A stretch of 64,000 nucleotides of DNA from Carposina sasakii (taxonomy: Eukaryota; Arthropoda; Insecta; Lepidoptera; Carposinidae): the NCBI GenBank assembly GCA_014607495.2, contig CP053161.1, positions 10,301,115 to 10,365,114 on the forward strand, written 5' to 3'. Made by a program: the position numbers and the translations under genes. Shown here piece after piece: positions 1 to 12,060 of the stretch. The notes below the pieces were generated by a model. That model had not been told where the DNA came from. It searched no databases and worked only from the letters and a program-made list of their open reading frames with translations. Numbering within the stretch: position 1 is the first letter of the stretch; each line of letters opens with the position of its first letter.

Positions 1-2520
1 ATCCATGCTCAATTGTCAAACTTGTTTATACAACTTTGAACACACTTGGAATAACAATCCTTTGTCAACGGTTTTCTTTTGAGCCTGTCCGTGACAATTT
101 CAAAGGATTCGCGACGAAGCATGTCCACTCGAGATGAGAACATCTGTTATATTAAATTAAATGTCTTTCGCCACATCCAAATTTAGAATATAATAATCGA
201 ATCGGACGCCCGTGTTTGTACAGTGGGCTTAGGCAAATAAACCTAAATTATGTTCAATTTTCTTGCTATACAAGATTGGGGTAACTAGAGATTTTAATTT
301 AAACAAAAACAGCATCCAAATAGCAATTTTATTTAGGGCTAATTAATGGCATGTTTCTTCGCAGTCGACCCTAAACAAGGCTTCATTAAAACGTTGTAAA
401 ACATATAATTTAGCCGACAACAAGCACGCATACTCGAAAACGGCTAATATGCGGTGACGATTCAACTTCACAATTGCCAAGTTCTGCGGCAAACCAAATG
501 AAATTTTGCACAATGAAAATTAGATGGTAAAATAATGTCCTCATTTAAGGTGCTTAACAAACCGTGAACGGAAATAATAGGTGCTCCCAAGCAGAGAAGA
601 GCGCGAATGATATTATAGTAATTAAGAGTAAACTACCAGAAAATTTTGTCGCTGAACAATGTTTTTGCGGAAACAAAGTCGTTAAAGATGATGCCGGTTC
701 GCAACCAAAAGACGTTGTACTATTAAGCAAATAAAACTGTTCATTAAATTTGTAATTTATGCGTTCGCGGCTTGTATTCATTGGCTTATAAATTTCCCTA
801 GCTCAGAGTTTCCGACCAGTTCGAAAATTTAACTTAAATTGAAATCTTACAAAAATTTTAAATTTCAACTTGGAAGTTCGAAGGTTTCTGAATCATTTTA
901 TCATTAAAATAATTCGTTGGCCACATTGACTGGATATTTATGATAATAATTTTACTACCAGATGTTTGATCAGTAGTTAAGCTTACACACATACAAATAC
1001 TATGGTTGACTGTTGTTATTAACTGATAGAAGATTAACTTTTGATAAAAACAAAACTGGCCCTTAGATACTTGAGGCACTATAATATACGAGTATAATAT
1101 TTCATCATCTACATTTGTTATCATTTCTAGGTACCTACACTCATAATTGATTAAGTAGTTACTTTTTCTCCATTCTCGGTAATACGATGTCCGGTGAAAG
1201 TCTTAACACAAACAAGGAACGTTGACAAAGCGCAAATAAAAAGTCATCCCGACACGTCATTCCATAACGTAACCCATTTTGACTCCATAAAATTATTCTC
1301 CCGCCATCATTGGGATCGTAAAGCTTTTTATCATTGTCTAATATTTGAGCTTTTTTATGCGTGGCCAACTCGAGTTGACTTGAATTTTGAGAATGTGTTT
1401 TAATTTGGGAACATTTCTTAAGACGGTCTATGTCGTAACCACGATGACGGAGATGCGGTTATGACAAAGGAAAATTAATGATTCTCTTTATTATTTGAGC
1501 AAGACATTGAATTTCCGGCTAAAGATAGTAAAGGGTTAGTCATTGTCTTTCGCGATGAAATTTTGAGTCTCGGTTTCTATTCAACGCTTTTTTAAGCACT
1601 TCAGTGAAATTCAGGCAAATGAGATTTTTATCTGATGATATTATATAATTTAATGGACTATAGCAGTTTTTTAATTTAACCCTGTAAGAAGGAATTTGGG
1701 ACACAAAATGGTACGTTTTTTTATTAATTCCCTAGATCAGAAACAGTAGAGTAAGTATTTAAATAAAATCAGAGTTGAGCTATGGTCATTCAGATCTGAT
1801 CTATTTCAAGAATTCCTATTAAACTGGAACTGGACGAAGCTTTACCAACTATGCAAAAGTGCCGTGACCGATATACTGAGTCCTCCAACTTTCTCAAGTA
1901 ACCTAGGGGCATTAATGAATATTTCAGAGTTCTTTTTTCTGAGTATTTTCTAAAATTATTCAACATAAAATTATAAATACTTAGTTTAAAACCTTCAAGT
2001 ATATCGTTAAGTATATACCTACCTTTTGTTAAATATAAATCATTGTACTGAGTAACTAATAAGTTACTTAAATACCTTATTACGATGTATTACCTTCAAG
2101 AGGTGAAGTAATGAAAGCAAGTTCGACGCATGAGTGAGTGACAATTTAATTAAGTGTTGCCCTATTGTGTAATTAGAAGAGAGGTTATGCTCAACCTAAT
2201 GAATGGATGCGTGATATACCTTACACATGTTAGTGATTCTACAAAGGAAACTACAAATCATTGTAAATCTCGTCTATAAGTAGACTTTATTACGTAGATA
2301 ATACAGACGGATTCGGTTTTGGATACGTATAAAATATAGTTTAGTTTCAACCCGAAGCCCTGGTGAGTATTTCGTAAGTTAAAATAAAGATGATGTTAGT
2401 TTAAATTGAGTTCAAATGTAATGTAAGACTTCAATAACCAAGTTAGTAACCGTCAAAGTTCTATAACTCATGATGTGTATTGCAAAGTTTAAGGTCAAAT
2501 TTGATTGTGTTTATAAATAA
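1..2520. other. AT-rich non-coding DNA, no gene recognised
   Basis: Short open frames here (for example 554-781 and 858-1124 on the minus strand) are low-complexity, lack recognisable domains and show no paired gene structure. I see no repeat boundary, RNA gene or conserved motif that I can support. Confidence 0.6.
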
Positions 2521-3566
2521 CTAGTGGCCCGCCCTCGCTTCGCTTTGGTACATATCAGTACATAGCTACAACTTCATATGTAGGTACAGCGGTTTTCGTA
2601 AAAATTTGGAACTCCCGTTGGTCCGCTTCCCGTGGGAATTTCGGGAAATCCGTTCTTAGAGCTTTCTTGTAGCTCTAATCCAATTTCAGCTTCGTATAAA
2701 TAGCGGTTTTCGTAAAAATTTGAAATTCCCGTAACTCCCCTTCCCATGGGAATTTCGGGAATTCCCTTCTTAGTGCTCCCTCGCAGTCCCTGACGAACAT
2801 ACAGGTCCAATTTCAAATTCATATGTATCGCAGCTGTCGTAAAAAAAATGAATTCCCGTTTGTCCCCTTCCCGAGGGAATATCGGGAAATCCGTTTGAAT
2901 TCCCGTTTGTCCCCTTCCCGTGGGAATTTCGGGAAATCCGTTTTTAGTCCTTCCTCGTTGTCCCCAATGAACATATATGCCCGATTGCAGCTTCATATGT
3001 ATAGCGGTTATCGTAAAAATTATGAATTCCCGTTTGTCCCCTTCCCGTGGGAATTTCGGGAAATCCGTTTTTAGTCCTTCCTCGTTGTTCCCAATAAACA
3101 TATATGCCCGATTTCAGCTTCATATGTATAGCGGTTTTCGTAAAAAATATTAAATTCCCGTTGGTCGCCTTCCTGTGGGAATATTGGGAAATTCTTAGCC
3201 TATGTTCATCCAGGTCCAATAAGGATTCTAACGGTGAAAGAATTTTTTTAATCGGTTCAATAGATCCCGAGATTACCCCTTACAATTTTCATCCAGGTCT
3301 ATACAATAAGGTAATTCTAAAAAAATGCTGAAAAAAAAATTTTTTTTGAAAAAAATTTTCAACGGTGAAAGAATTTTTTTAGACAGATATTAATTATTTT
3401 TCGTGGTTCAGTAGATCCCGACTTTGGACTCTAATATTGGAAACCAGACACTTCCCAGGTATGCCCTGGAGAAAAATACGTGATGATGAGGAGAAGTTTT
3501 TGACGACAAAAATCACCCTGTATACAAACACACAAACTTTACCTCTTTATAATATTAGTATAGATT
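2521..3566 (+). repeat. Dispersed lepidopteran-type retroelement tail
   Basis: It opens with ctagtggcccgccctcgctt and closes with taatattagtatagatta, the head and tail I recognise from a common lepidopteran family of short, probably non-LTR-derived repeats. Near the end are gtgaaagaattttt and cagtagatcccgactt, which match the corresponding motifs in other members. The copy is about 1.05 kb, larger than the 200-450 bp of the other members in this window, because a tandem block is expanded inside it. Family assignment is from memory; the head and tail motifs are seen directly. Confidence 0.6.
2573..3200 (+). repeat. Minisatellite of about five 127-bp units inside the element
   Basis: The phrase gtgggaatttcgggaaatcc, or close variants, recurs near 2,632, 2,743, 2,872, 2,920, 3,048 and 3,175. 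Most spacings are 111-129 bp, with one extra short 50-bp step at 2,872-2,920. Each unit carries cttcatatgtatagcggtt, then gaattcccgtttgtcccctt, then the gggaat core, which can fold (ttccc/gggaa). The later units (from about 2,900) are nearly identical and the early ones are diverged, as in end-biased expansion. Confidence 0.85.
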
Positions 3567-3705
3567 AAGAATTTAAAAGATAATAAGTTGAATTGTTTTT
3601 TTAGATACCTAGAGATAACATGACTGTATTAAATATTCAATTGTATCAGGCGTCACTATTCGGAAGTTCAAATTTCCATTGAGAGGTCGCCCACCACCCC
3701 AATGG
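3567..3705 (-). repeat. Fragment of a dispersed repeat also found at 19.9 and 38.0 kb
   Basis: On the minus strand this reads caatggaaatttgaacttcc, then gaatagtgacgcctgatac and caattgaatat. The same string occurs on the plus strand at about 19,940-19,990, and in diverged form at about 38,000-38,035. No coding capacity is visible, and the boundary towards 3,780 is unclear. Confidence 0.55.
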
Positions 3706-6700
3706 CTGTATTCCCAAAATAAGGTAGCCAAAACTACAGATTCCCCAAGGAGATTCACGCTTAGCATACCGGGATCTGATGTAAAAGATCAGTGGCAAGC
3801 TGCTCATCGTCTGAGGGTATGCCCCTGAGTTACTTATGACATGCACGGGAAAAGATGCAGATGCAGCGGATATATTCTGGTTCAGCTTCATAGCACAGGA
3901 AACATCTTCCCACCTTAAAAACATTGGAGTAAAGTAAAAGCTTGCTATGGGAATAGAGGAACCTTAAAAGGAAATGTATTTAGTTATTTACCTGGCAAAT
4001 ACAAATATCTCTGATATGCAATGAGTAGGTAGCTCATTTCTCAAGCATTTCCTACCAAATTCTCATTCCACTCTAATGTAAAATTAATTCAACGCAATTG
4101 TTGAATCAGTAATTACAAACACGGGTACCATGCGTAAACGACTGCTAATTGTTCGTATAGAAACTCGCATTAACTTACAGTAATCAATCAGAGTTGAATA
4201 TGAATATATTTAGGGAGGAATCTCGAGAATAGTGATATAAATCTATTGCGTAATGCTTGATATCTGAGGTAAGCCTACAGATATCCATCATTCTAATGCG
4301 AATTTAATTTGTTTATTACAATAGTAAGAAAGTGAGCAATTAAGTATACGTGAACTGCTAAATGTCAAAAATCATCGTAAGTATCGTCTGCTACGATATA
4401 CGTAAAAAAGAAACGAAATATATTAGCTAAATAGTATGTAGAGTGACTAAAATATTTACAGTGTCTTTAAGCAAAATTGTATCGAAGTCACCATAAGTAA
4501 GTAATAATAGGTAAAGTCTAGTGCTAATTTGCTTTTCCCTAATGGGGCTTCAAAAATTATGAGCCATACCATAGAGAAGACCATACATTATAGTTTTTAA
4601 TGTCATTGAACATCTTTACCGAATAAAATAGATTGATAGCTTTAGACAGCGAAGCTTCTGAGTTTTAATGGATCTTGGTGACTAGTTTTAGATACCTGCT
4701 CGCTAAAGGATCTATCAAAGAATCTCTGTGTATAGGTATACTGTATACTATAGGTATAAATGCCCATTAATATGTTGTAATTTTGCCCAGTATAGTGATT
4801 GATTGCAGTAGCACATGTAATTGTATTTTTTTGTAAGTACTCCTAATAGAATTCTTGATGAAGTTTTTGTAGGGTATCCAAAAGGTCATGTGTCATAGGG
4901 GAATTAATTTGAAATTGAAACAGTACGACTAATGTTTATATGAATGATACAATGAGTTATGTATTTACGATAAGTAATTGAACGAAAAATGGCTTTTTAA
5001 TAATATGTTTTTATGTTTATTAAGTTTGTCTTGACTCCAGAAAGTCTTATTGCCCTTCACAAGAGCATAATTTAGAAAGTTAGTACTGGGCTCACCTATA
5101 TTATTTTTAAGGTAACTAGCGGATTTCATTCGCGCAATCATTGCATACTTATTATACGCCGTTATACCTATAATTCTGATGTGCAACAATCGAAATAATT
5201 GTCATTTATTCTCATCGAAAAACCTGTGATCGACATAAACTTTTACATTTATATTATTATCCTTATAATAATGATTCGCTCTGAAGAATAATCATTAATC
5301 TAAGTTATTATCAGTAGGATTTAAAATTTTACCTTATAAGTAGGTTTCTATACTCGTATAAGGTACATTGCTTATAGTTTTTTCACGCTTTACACTATTT
5401 TTATAATTTAATCCTGTATCAGAGACAAAAGTAATATATTATTATGTACCTACTTACTAATATTTCCCTTCATATACTTACTATTTTCAATATACACAGC
5501 GCTGATACACTTCACTTTTATGTTCGTAGAAAAAATGTATACGAAAAGAAAAACAATCATAATTTAATTTTTCAACCAAATACAGGAAAATAAACTCCGA
5601 AAATAAACAAATGTATCGTTCCGATAAAAGAAGTACCTAGCAAAAATTAAGGGAAAGTACAAAGATGAATTTTGCCTATTCCACTTCCTTTGAAATTGTT
5701 TATTGCCACTTCGAAGTTTATGTCAATGGGAGTCCACAATGGGTCATAATCATAACAGTTCTCTCCTCTTTATGGAACTCAAAACATCTTTTTATTGTCT
5801 AACTAAAGAATAAACTTACCTTTTAAGGAAAATGGGCGTGAAAATGTAAAAAGCTAACGTGAGTTACCATGCTTTAATAACAATTAACTATAAACAGTTT
5901 ACCTGTGTTTACACTAACGCAAACACATCATGAATTTTTAAAGAATATTTTACTTACTAAAATTATCAGAATGCAGGTACATACAATTATTGCTGATTAA
6001 GATACTAAATGGGAACTGGATAATAGCTTTAAAAAGCTAAAGAGGAAGAACTACATTTCATATATTGGATTAGTGAAATAGTATTTTCGCATATAGTATG
6101 TATAATTAACCATTACTTCTAAAGTGAAATTAATAGTTGTATCGGTGTCGTAATCTTGAAATGTAAAGAACAATACAGTACCATATCTTCAAGCACGATG
6201 ATTCAGTCCTCCCACGTAGGTCGTCTTTCACACGACTTGGGATTAGCTCAAATAGGTTCTAATTGAGGTCTCCTGCTGCGTTTTAATTTGGCTATTGAGA
6301 ACAGCCGTCTTCGTGAGGAAGTTGGCCACATCCTGAATTAGTAATGGAAGTATTGTATCCAGCTTGGATTATGTAAAACCTAGTGATTAGGGTTCCGACC
6401 GAAATGATAACTTGGAAACCTTGGGTTGTGACTGTTTAAACTTAAAAGAAAGCGTAATTAATGTGATAGTCTATTAGTGTATATTTACCTACTCGTACAT
6501 GCATAAGGTGTTGTTGAATGACATAATAGGTAGGTATGTCACAATTTTCCGTACTCGAGCTACAGTTTTCTTCCTTTTAGTTTCGCCGCTGTTGGCAAAA
6601 ATTATTGTGATTTTTTTTAAATATTAATACTTACCAAAAACAAGCAAGTCTGCAACAAATAAATATATAGTACAAATAAAACTTCATGTTTTAGAAAATT

Positions 6701-7530
6701 TACATTAGTTCTATTCCCAGATCGTCAGTTGATCAACAATCATCAATAGAATAACTATTATTCACAGGAAATATTTGAATCATACATTTGAGATGATTAG
6801 TCTAACTGGGCCAATCCGTTTGATGACAGAAGATGGGTTACTTAACAAAAGTACTTGAAACGAATTTGTAATTGAGATCAGCTACATGATGTCAATTCTA
6901 GAGGAGATATTCTATACCTAATAATATAATTATAATCGGGTAACTCTGTCTGTTGCCTTTTTAAGACAAAACGGCAGAAAATTACAAGGTTTTGTTTTTC
7001 TGCAGCAATTTACTTTACAATAGACAACCGCTTAGTGAATACCTGCAAGGTTTAGGTATTCAGCGGGTGTTTTTATCCTGTGATTATGATATGAACCGTC
7101 GCGGTGGTGACCGTCGGAATTCGAGTCACGTTTTGGATCATGTACTTTGTCAGATTTAGGTGCAGGTAGACCTTTTATAATGCGATGCTTTTGCGATCTT
7201 TTTGTCCTTTATTTACGCATATAGAATTCGGAATGTTTTATTGTAAGTTCTATAAAAAACTTGTATGATTGTAAAATATAAATGCTGGCTCTACCTATTT
7301 GAAGTATTTAATTCTACATTTCATACAAGTAAATCTATATTGAATTTACATTGAGTGAGTAATAAAGAATGTTATAATTACATCTTGAAATTAACATTAA
7401 ATCCAACTATTTGTTTTGTACAACAATAGAATAAGTGCCTAAACTGGATAATTTCAGTAGCTTTACTATAAGCCTTACTATATTTCTGCTAATAATAGAG
7501 TCTCCTAAAGCTGGGATTCAAATAAAATAA
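3706..7530. other. Non-coding DNA downstream of the Toll gene
   Basis: Almost 4 kb with no open frame of convincing composition and no recognised repeat boundary. A somewhat more GC-balanced patch at about 6,190-6,430 has no reading frame or motif I can name. Confidence 0.5.
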
Positions 7531-7532
7531 AA

Positions 7533-7563
7533 TTTATTCAAAAATTATCACAATGGCTTTATT
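7533..7563 (-). terminator. Candidate poly(A) signals of the Toll gene
   Basis: Reading the minus strand past the Toll stop codon, two AATAAA hexamers occur at 7,558-7,563 and 7,533-7,538, which would give a 3' UTR of about 250-280 nt. AT-rich DNA yields such hexamers by chance, so this is a candidate only. Confidence 0.35.
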
Positions 7564-7808
7564 AAAGTATATAAATAGTATACTCGTGACTTATATGGAC
7601 ATCTATATACAAACTATTTACATAATATACTACAGCAGTCTTATAGAATGTATTTACATTATAAACGATTGCCCTTTTAATGGCAGAAAATTACAAAAAT
7701 AGATGAAAATCTTACAAATTATTTGGTAAAGCGCGCATTGCGGTTAATATTCACATTAAGCTTCGACTAAACTAATATTTTAAATATATGAATCTCGATA
7801 AGCAAAGA

Positions 7809-10800
7809 CTAGACAAGGTATGCTTGACCTGAATGCGAAGTGGCAATTAAGGGTGGAGGGGCCTGTGGCCAATGTCGAATATCTCTTCTACGATTTGGAT
7901 TGTTATTACCTAATTCTAAAGAGGAATAGTCAGAGTCGATTGATGAGTAGATATGATCTGATATCGGCCGACCATCTGGCCCGTACACCCCAGTTTGATT
8001 TTGCTGTGGACGCTCGATAAAATCAGGAGCCGCATTCACACTATCTACTGCTCCTCTCAATTTTTCAGTAAATGAAAAGGATCTTATCGTCCCATTTTGC
8101 ATACCACTTCTCATGGTGTATGAATGTATGTTATTTGTTAAACTTGGTGATTTTGACTTAAATCTACGATCTGGCATCGCATAGCGCAGCTTTTCCCAAA
8201 ACTTGTTTTGGCCCCATCTGATTCTGGAACTGGTTTTCATGTACGGTCTTAAATCTGGATCGCATGCGGCTTCCGACAAAACTGAATTATCTTCAATTAT
8301 TACAAGAGTGAAAATTCTTGTTTTCAATATTTCATGTAATGCCTGCCGAAATTCGAAACGAGACCATTCCGTTTCTAAGAAATTTCTCGTTAATACAATT
8401 ACGATTCGCTTTGAAGCTTCTGCGGCTTCAGAGAGCGGTAATGTACACTGCATATAAGCAACCCCATGCTGCGGTATATCTCTGTAATGCAAACATAGGT
8501 GGTATGAGGGGCTTCCATTTTCCAACTCGGCAGCTAGCGTTTGAATAACAAAGTCATCATCTTTAGGGCTGTAGCAGACATAAGCATCGTATAATTTATC
8601 AGTGTCGTCGTACGCTCCAGTGAATGAAAACAATCTTATTCCGCAGCTAGTATATAGCCATATGCGAATCGTCTCTCTAAATAAGAAAATTAGTAAGATG
8701 ACTAGCATGATTAGCATAAAGCCGGAGAGCGTAGTTACCATCATAGGCATGTAATTTGAGACCAGCATGTTATCTATAACAGAATCTCCGGCGTAGTAGT
8801 CGCTACATATTGTGCCATTAAGGTTGAGTTCTTTCTTTTGTTTCGTATGCGGGTCTGTGCTCCAGCACCATAAATCAGATATGTCAACAATTTTAGGAAC
8901 ATTATCTGATATAAAGGTTGTAAATCTTTGTAGAAATCTACATTTACAAGACCACATGTTGTTACCGAGTGAAAGAGCATTTAGTTTTATATTCGTGTCG
9001 AGGCTCCAAACTGGAAAATCTATGATTCTATTACCATCTAATCTTAAAATTCGTAATGAATGTAAAGTAGTAAAGGTTGCGTTTCCTATATAGCTTATTA
9101 AATTATCTTGTAAATATAACTCATTAAGCTGTGTAAGATGTTCGAATTCAAACCCATTCAAATGCCTCAGCTTATTGTTTCCTAGGTGAAGTATAATGAG
9201 GGAAGATAAACCAGCAAATGTCCTATTCTGAATGTTTTCAACTTCACTGGAATTTACATAAAGTGATCTCATATTTTTCCTACCGATGAATGCATAATTT
9301 TGCAATTCTTTAAAGTCGTTCCCGTCTAAGTAAACCTCGGTAGCATCCATTGGTATTTTTTCTGGTATTTCAATTGCATGTTGGCTAGAGCAGTCGACTA
9401 CATTTGTATGCCAAGTTGGATCGTGATAGCAAGAACAGTTGTTAGGACAAGTCATTTGACAGTCGCAAGCGACGTAATCACAGCAGTGGCACAGAGTGAA
9501 GCAGTGTGTTTCGTAAGTGCATAAAAAGTCTGTGGATTTTAGATTACTGAGAGGAATGTGAGTGACCCCCCTAGTATGAGTCATTTTACATAACACGTTT
9601 TCAAGGTCCATTATTCGAGGGTGTTGTCTCATTGCAGTCATATTATTTATCAAAGGCAACCATTCCATCGAGCAATCACAGTTAAACGGATTTCCTCCGA
9701 TATAGAACTCTGGCAATGACTTATTTAAGGGGACCGGAGACAGCCGGAGGCTATTGATATCTAAATGAGATATCTCATTTGCGTAAATATCAACTCGAGT
9801 GAGATTGCGTTTCTCCATAAATGTATTAACTTGTATGCTGTTTATGTAGTTATTATTTATGAATAACAATTCAACACTGTTAGGTATAGCTAATGGAGAG
9901 ATTTCTGCTATACGATTATGGCTTACATCCAGGGTTTTTATGTGAATTTCATCTTGAAGTTTGTAATAATTCCCTAGGTGCTCGATAAAATTACCATGTA
10001 CGTCAAGCCATTTCAAGTTACTTGGTATAAAGGCATAATCAAACCATACTAAATGGTTTTCTGACAAGTTAAGCCACAACAAGCTGAGTAATGTAGAAAA
10101 TACTCCATTGATGTCAGATATAAAATTACTATCTAATCTTATAGCTTCTAGTTGCTTATTTCTTTGGAAACTACCTCTTTCTACTGCTTGAATTTTGTTC
10201 TTAGCTAAATTTAATACTTGTAAACTAGGTAAATCCCAAAACATACCAACAGTGAGATTACCGATTTGGTTATCTATTAAACGCAAACCGGTGAGTTGGT
10301 CTAAATTTTTAAAGGAACCGTTTTTTATATCTGTTATCAGATTTTCACCCAAGTCTAGCGTTTTCAAAAGAGCTAATTCCCAAATAGCTTTTGGAACTTC
10401 TGGCAACTGATTAGAGCTTAAATCTAACTCCTTCAAATCAGAACAATTTTTGAAGGCTTTAGGATCTATGTTTATCAATAAGTTGTTATTTAAATTAAGT
10501 TTACTTAAGACAAATAATCCATTAAAAAGAAATTCATCTATTGTATGTAATCTATTTTCAGCTAAATTTAGTGTATGCAAATTGTACAAAGGAAGGAAAG
10601 TATTCTCCTCAATATATCCAACAGAATTGTTCCTTAAGTCTAAGATCTGTAAAAAGAAAAGGTCCTTAAACGTCTTACCATCTATCCTCGTCAAGGCGTT
10701 ATTGGATAAATTCAGAATGACTAAGCGTATAAGGCCAATAAACGTCCCGCCATCGATATGAGCGCTGGAGAGCTGATTGTTCGATAAATCTAAGACAAGT

Positions 10801-11666
10801 AACTGTTCTAATCGATGGAAAGCGCCTCTGGCTAATTCGAACAATAAATTATTATTTAAATAAATTTCACGCAGCTCTTTTGTGTTAGCAAAAGTTCCCT
10901 GCGGTATGTCTTGGATTTTATTATAGGAAATATTTAATATCCGCAACGAAATGAGTCCATTAAATGTTTCTCCGGAAATTTCGCTAATGTTGTTATGTTG
11001 AAGTTTTAACTCCTGGAGATGTTTCAAACTGGATATTTCCGAATCTTCCGTTAGTGCTTTAATCTCATTATTGCTCAAATCTAAATTCCGCAGGCCGGAA
11101 CCACAGTTCTTTCCAAATCCAAGGCGATCTATGTTTTTTATTTTATTTATAGTTAAGTTTAATACTTGCAGATTATCCAGTGGACAGAAAACATCAGAAG
11201 GAATAGCTTTCAAATTATTTTGTCCCAAATCCAATGTATGAAGTTCCCGTAAACCATTGAAAGTTCCAAGCGATAGCTCCAAATTCTTATTAGGACTCCA
11301 ATCATAGTTTTTAGATCGGATAGACAACTTTTTCAGTTCACGTAATCCCTCGAAAGCGTTGCCGGGTACTCTGAGTAGTTTACAGTTTCGCAGTGTAAGT
11401 TCAGCGAGACTTGAAAATCTTTGAAAATAGTTCGCTTCCAGGCTACTTTCGAAGAGAAGCAGTAGGTTACAATCGATGGAAAGCCTTTTAGTGTAGTCAG
11501 CCGGTACCGATGCCAAACTGGATCCATCAGTTTCAAGTGTCCGCACCCGGCACAAGGTGCTTCCTTCTTCACCGTTCGATACACGGCTGCAATTATCCAC
11601 GCCTTTGGGAGCATAAGCAGCATTTACACCCAAAGTTACTAACAAAAAAGTCAGCAGTTGAAACAT
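7809..11666 (-). CDS. Toll receptor, long 18-wheeler/Toll-7 clade
   Basis: Single-exon ORF of 1,285 codons encoding a type I membrane receptor with a TIR domain. The first in-frame ATG, at 11,666, opens a clear signal peptide (MFQLLTFLLVTLGVNA); the frame stays open upstream but has no ATG there. Next come a long leucine-rich repeat ectodomain, an LRR C-cap (CDC motif, residues ~656-669), a Cys-rich linker (FTLCHCCDYVACDCQMTC, ~717-757), further LRRs, a second C-cap (WSCKC, ~901), one membrane helix (~973-996) and a cytoplasmic TIR (~1,024-1,165; box 1 DAYVCYS, then RDIPQHG and FWEKLRYAMP). The tail has HIYSSIDSDYSSLE (~1,241) and ends AYLV. Two Cys-capped LRR blocks, absence of introns and this tail are typical of the long Tolls. 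Phrases such as HLVWFDYAFIPSNLKWLD resemble Toll-7/18w as I remember them, more than Tollo. In Drosophila these receptors act in axis-elongation cell intercalation, neurotrophin signalling and some antiviral responses. Which lepidopteran paralogue this is needs a tree. The gene looks intact. Confidence 0.93.
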   Translation of the reverse strand: MFQLLTFLLVTLGVNAAYAPKGVDNCSRVSNGEEGSTLCRVRTLETDGSSLASVPADYTKRLSIDCNLLLLFESSLEANYFQRFSSLAELTLRNCKLLRVPGNAFEGLRELKKLSIRSKNYDWSPNKNLELSLGTFNGLRELHTLDLGQNNLKAIPSDVFCPLDNLQVLNLTINKIKNIDRLGFGKNCGSGLRNLDLSNNEIKALTEDSEISSLKHLQELKLQHNNISEISGETFNGLISLRILNISYNKIQDIPQGTFANTKELREIYLNNNLLFELARGAFHRLEQLLVLDLSNNQLSSAHIDGGTFIGLIRLVILNLSNNALTRIDGKTFKDLFFLQILDLRNNSVGYIEENTFLPLYNLHTLNLAENRLHTIDEFLFNGLFVLSKLNLNNNLLINIDPKAFKNCSDLKELDLSSNQLPEVPKAIWELALLKTLDLGENLITDIKNGSFKNLDQLTGLRLIDNQIGNLTVGMFWDLPSLQVLNLAKNKIQAVERGSFQRNKQLEAIRLDSNFISDINGVFSTLLSLLWLNLSENHLVWFDYAFIPSNLKWLDVHGNFIEHLGNYYKLQDEIHIKTLDVSHNRIAEISPLAIPNSVELLFINNNYINSIQVNTFMEKRNLTRVDIYANEISHLDINSLRLSPVPLNKSLPEFYIGGNPFNCDCSMEWLPLINNMTAMRQHPRIMDLENVLCKMTHTRGVTHIPLSNLKSTDFLCTYETHCFTLCHCCDYVACDCQMTCPNNCSCYHDPTWHTNVVDCSSQHAIEIPEKIPMDATEVYLDGNDFKELQNYAFIGRKNMRSLYVNSSEVENIQNRTFAGLSSLIILHLGNNKLRHLNGFEFEHLTQLNELYLQDNLISYIGNATFTTLHSLRILRLDGNRIIDFPVWSLDTNIKLNALSLGNNMWSCKCRFLQRFTTFISDNVPKIVDISDLWCWSTDPHTKQKKELNLNGTICSDYYAGDSVIDNMLVSNYMPMMVTTLSGFMLIMLVILLIFLFRETIRIWLYTSCGIRLFSFTGAYDDTDKLYDAYVCYSPKDDDFVIQTLAAELENGSPSYHLCLHYRDIPQHGVAYMQCTLPLSEAAEASKRIVIVLTRNFLETEWSRFEFRQALHEILKTRIFTLVIIEDNSVLSEAACDPDLRPYMKTSSRIRWGQNKFWEKLRYAMPDRRFKSKSPSLTNNIHSYTMRSGMQNGTIRSFSFTEKLRGAVDSVNAAPDFIERPQQNQTGVYGPDGRPISDHIYSSIDSDYSSLELGNNNPNRRRDIRHWPQAPPPLIATSHSGQAYLV

Positions 11667-12060
11667 TTTTTTCACACATTTGTCTTTAGCGAGATTAAAT
11701 TTAACATTTAAAAAGTCACTTCCACTAATGTAGGTACAGTTTAGATAATATTTACAAACATGTTTATGCACTTCACTATATTGTGTTTACGTTGCGGGAC
11801 ACGTTCGTACGGTGTCAGAGGCGGCACGCTCGCGTACCACCCGCATCGTGGTCCGTGGCCGACTGTCGAGCCAATGAACAGCAGACTGCCGGCAGCAACG
11901 CGCGGCTTGTCATCCATGCATCGGGACTAGCGAGAGTGGTGCGATCAAAGCCGCCCCCTCTGACGATCCCCTCGCATAGTTACACGTTACCTCGCATGGC
12001 GCCACTTGCACACTCCGTCCGCTCTGGCACAAATTATGAAATGTTTTCTTAATCGAACCG
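11667..12060 (-). promoter_or_regulatory. 5' UTR and CpG-rich promoter candidate of the Toll gene
   Basis: The first 100 bp upstream of the ATG is AT-rich leader (the start context has A at -3). From about 11,790 to 12,030 the DNA turns GC- and CpG-rich against an AT-rich background, as seen at some insect promoters. An AATATAG box lies at about 11,776-11,782 on the minus strand. No start site can be fixed from sequence. A plus-strand frame across this block (11,783-12,052) is a composition effect and is not called as a gene. Confidence 0.4.

Noticed and set aside
2574..3101. 175-codon minus-strand ORF with repeated FPEIPTGRGQTG-like phrases
   Set aside because: It lies entirely in a tandemly repeated block of a mobile element. 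The repeat phrases reflect the DNA repeat and no domain or start context supports a gene.
11666..11771. 35-codon N-terminal extension of the Toll ORF
   Set aside because: The extension begins with GTG and contains no in-frame ATG. The ATG at 11,666 starts a proper signal peptide.
11783..12052. 89-codon plus-strand ORF upstream of Toll
   Set aside because: It spans a CpG-rich promoter-like block. Low stop frequency follows from GC content, and no domain is visible.
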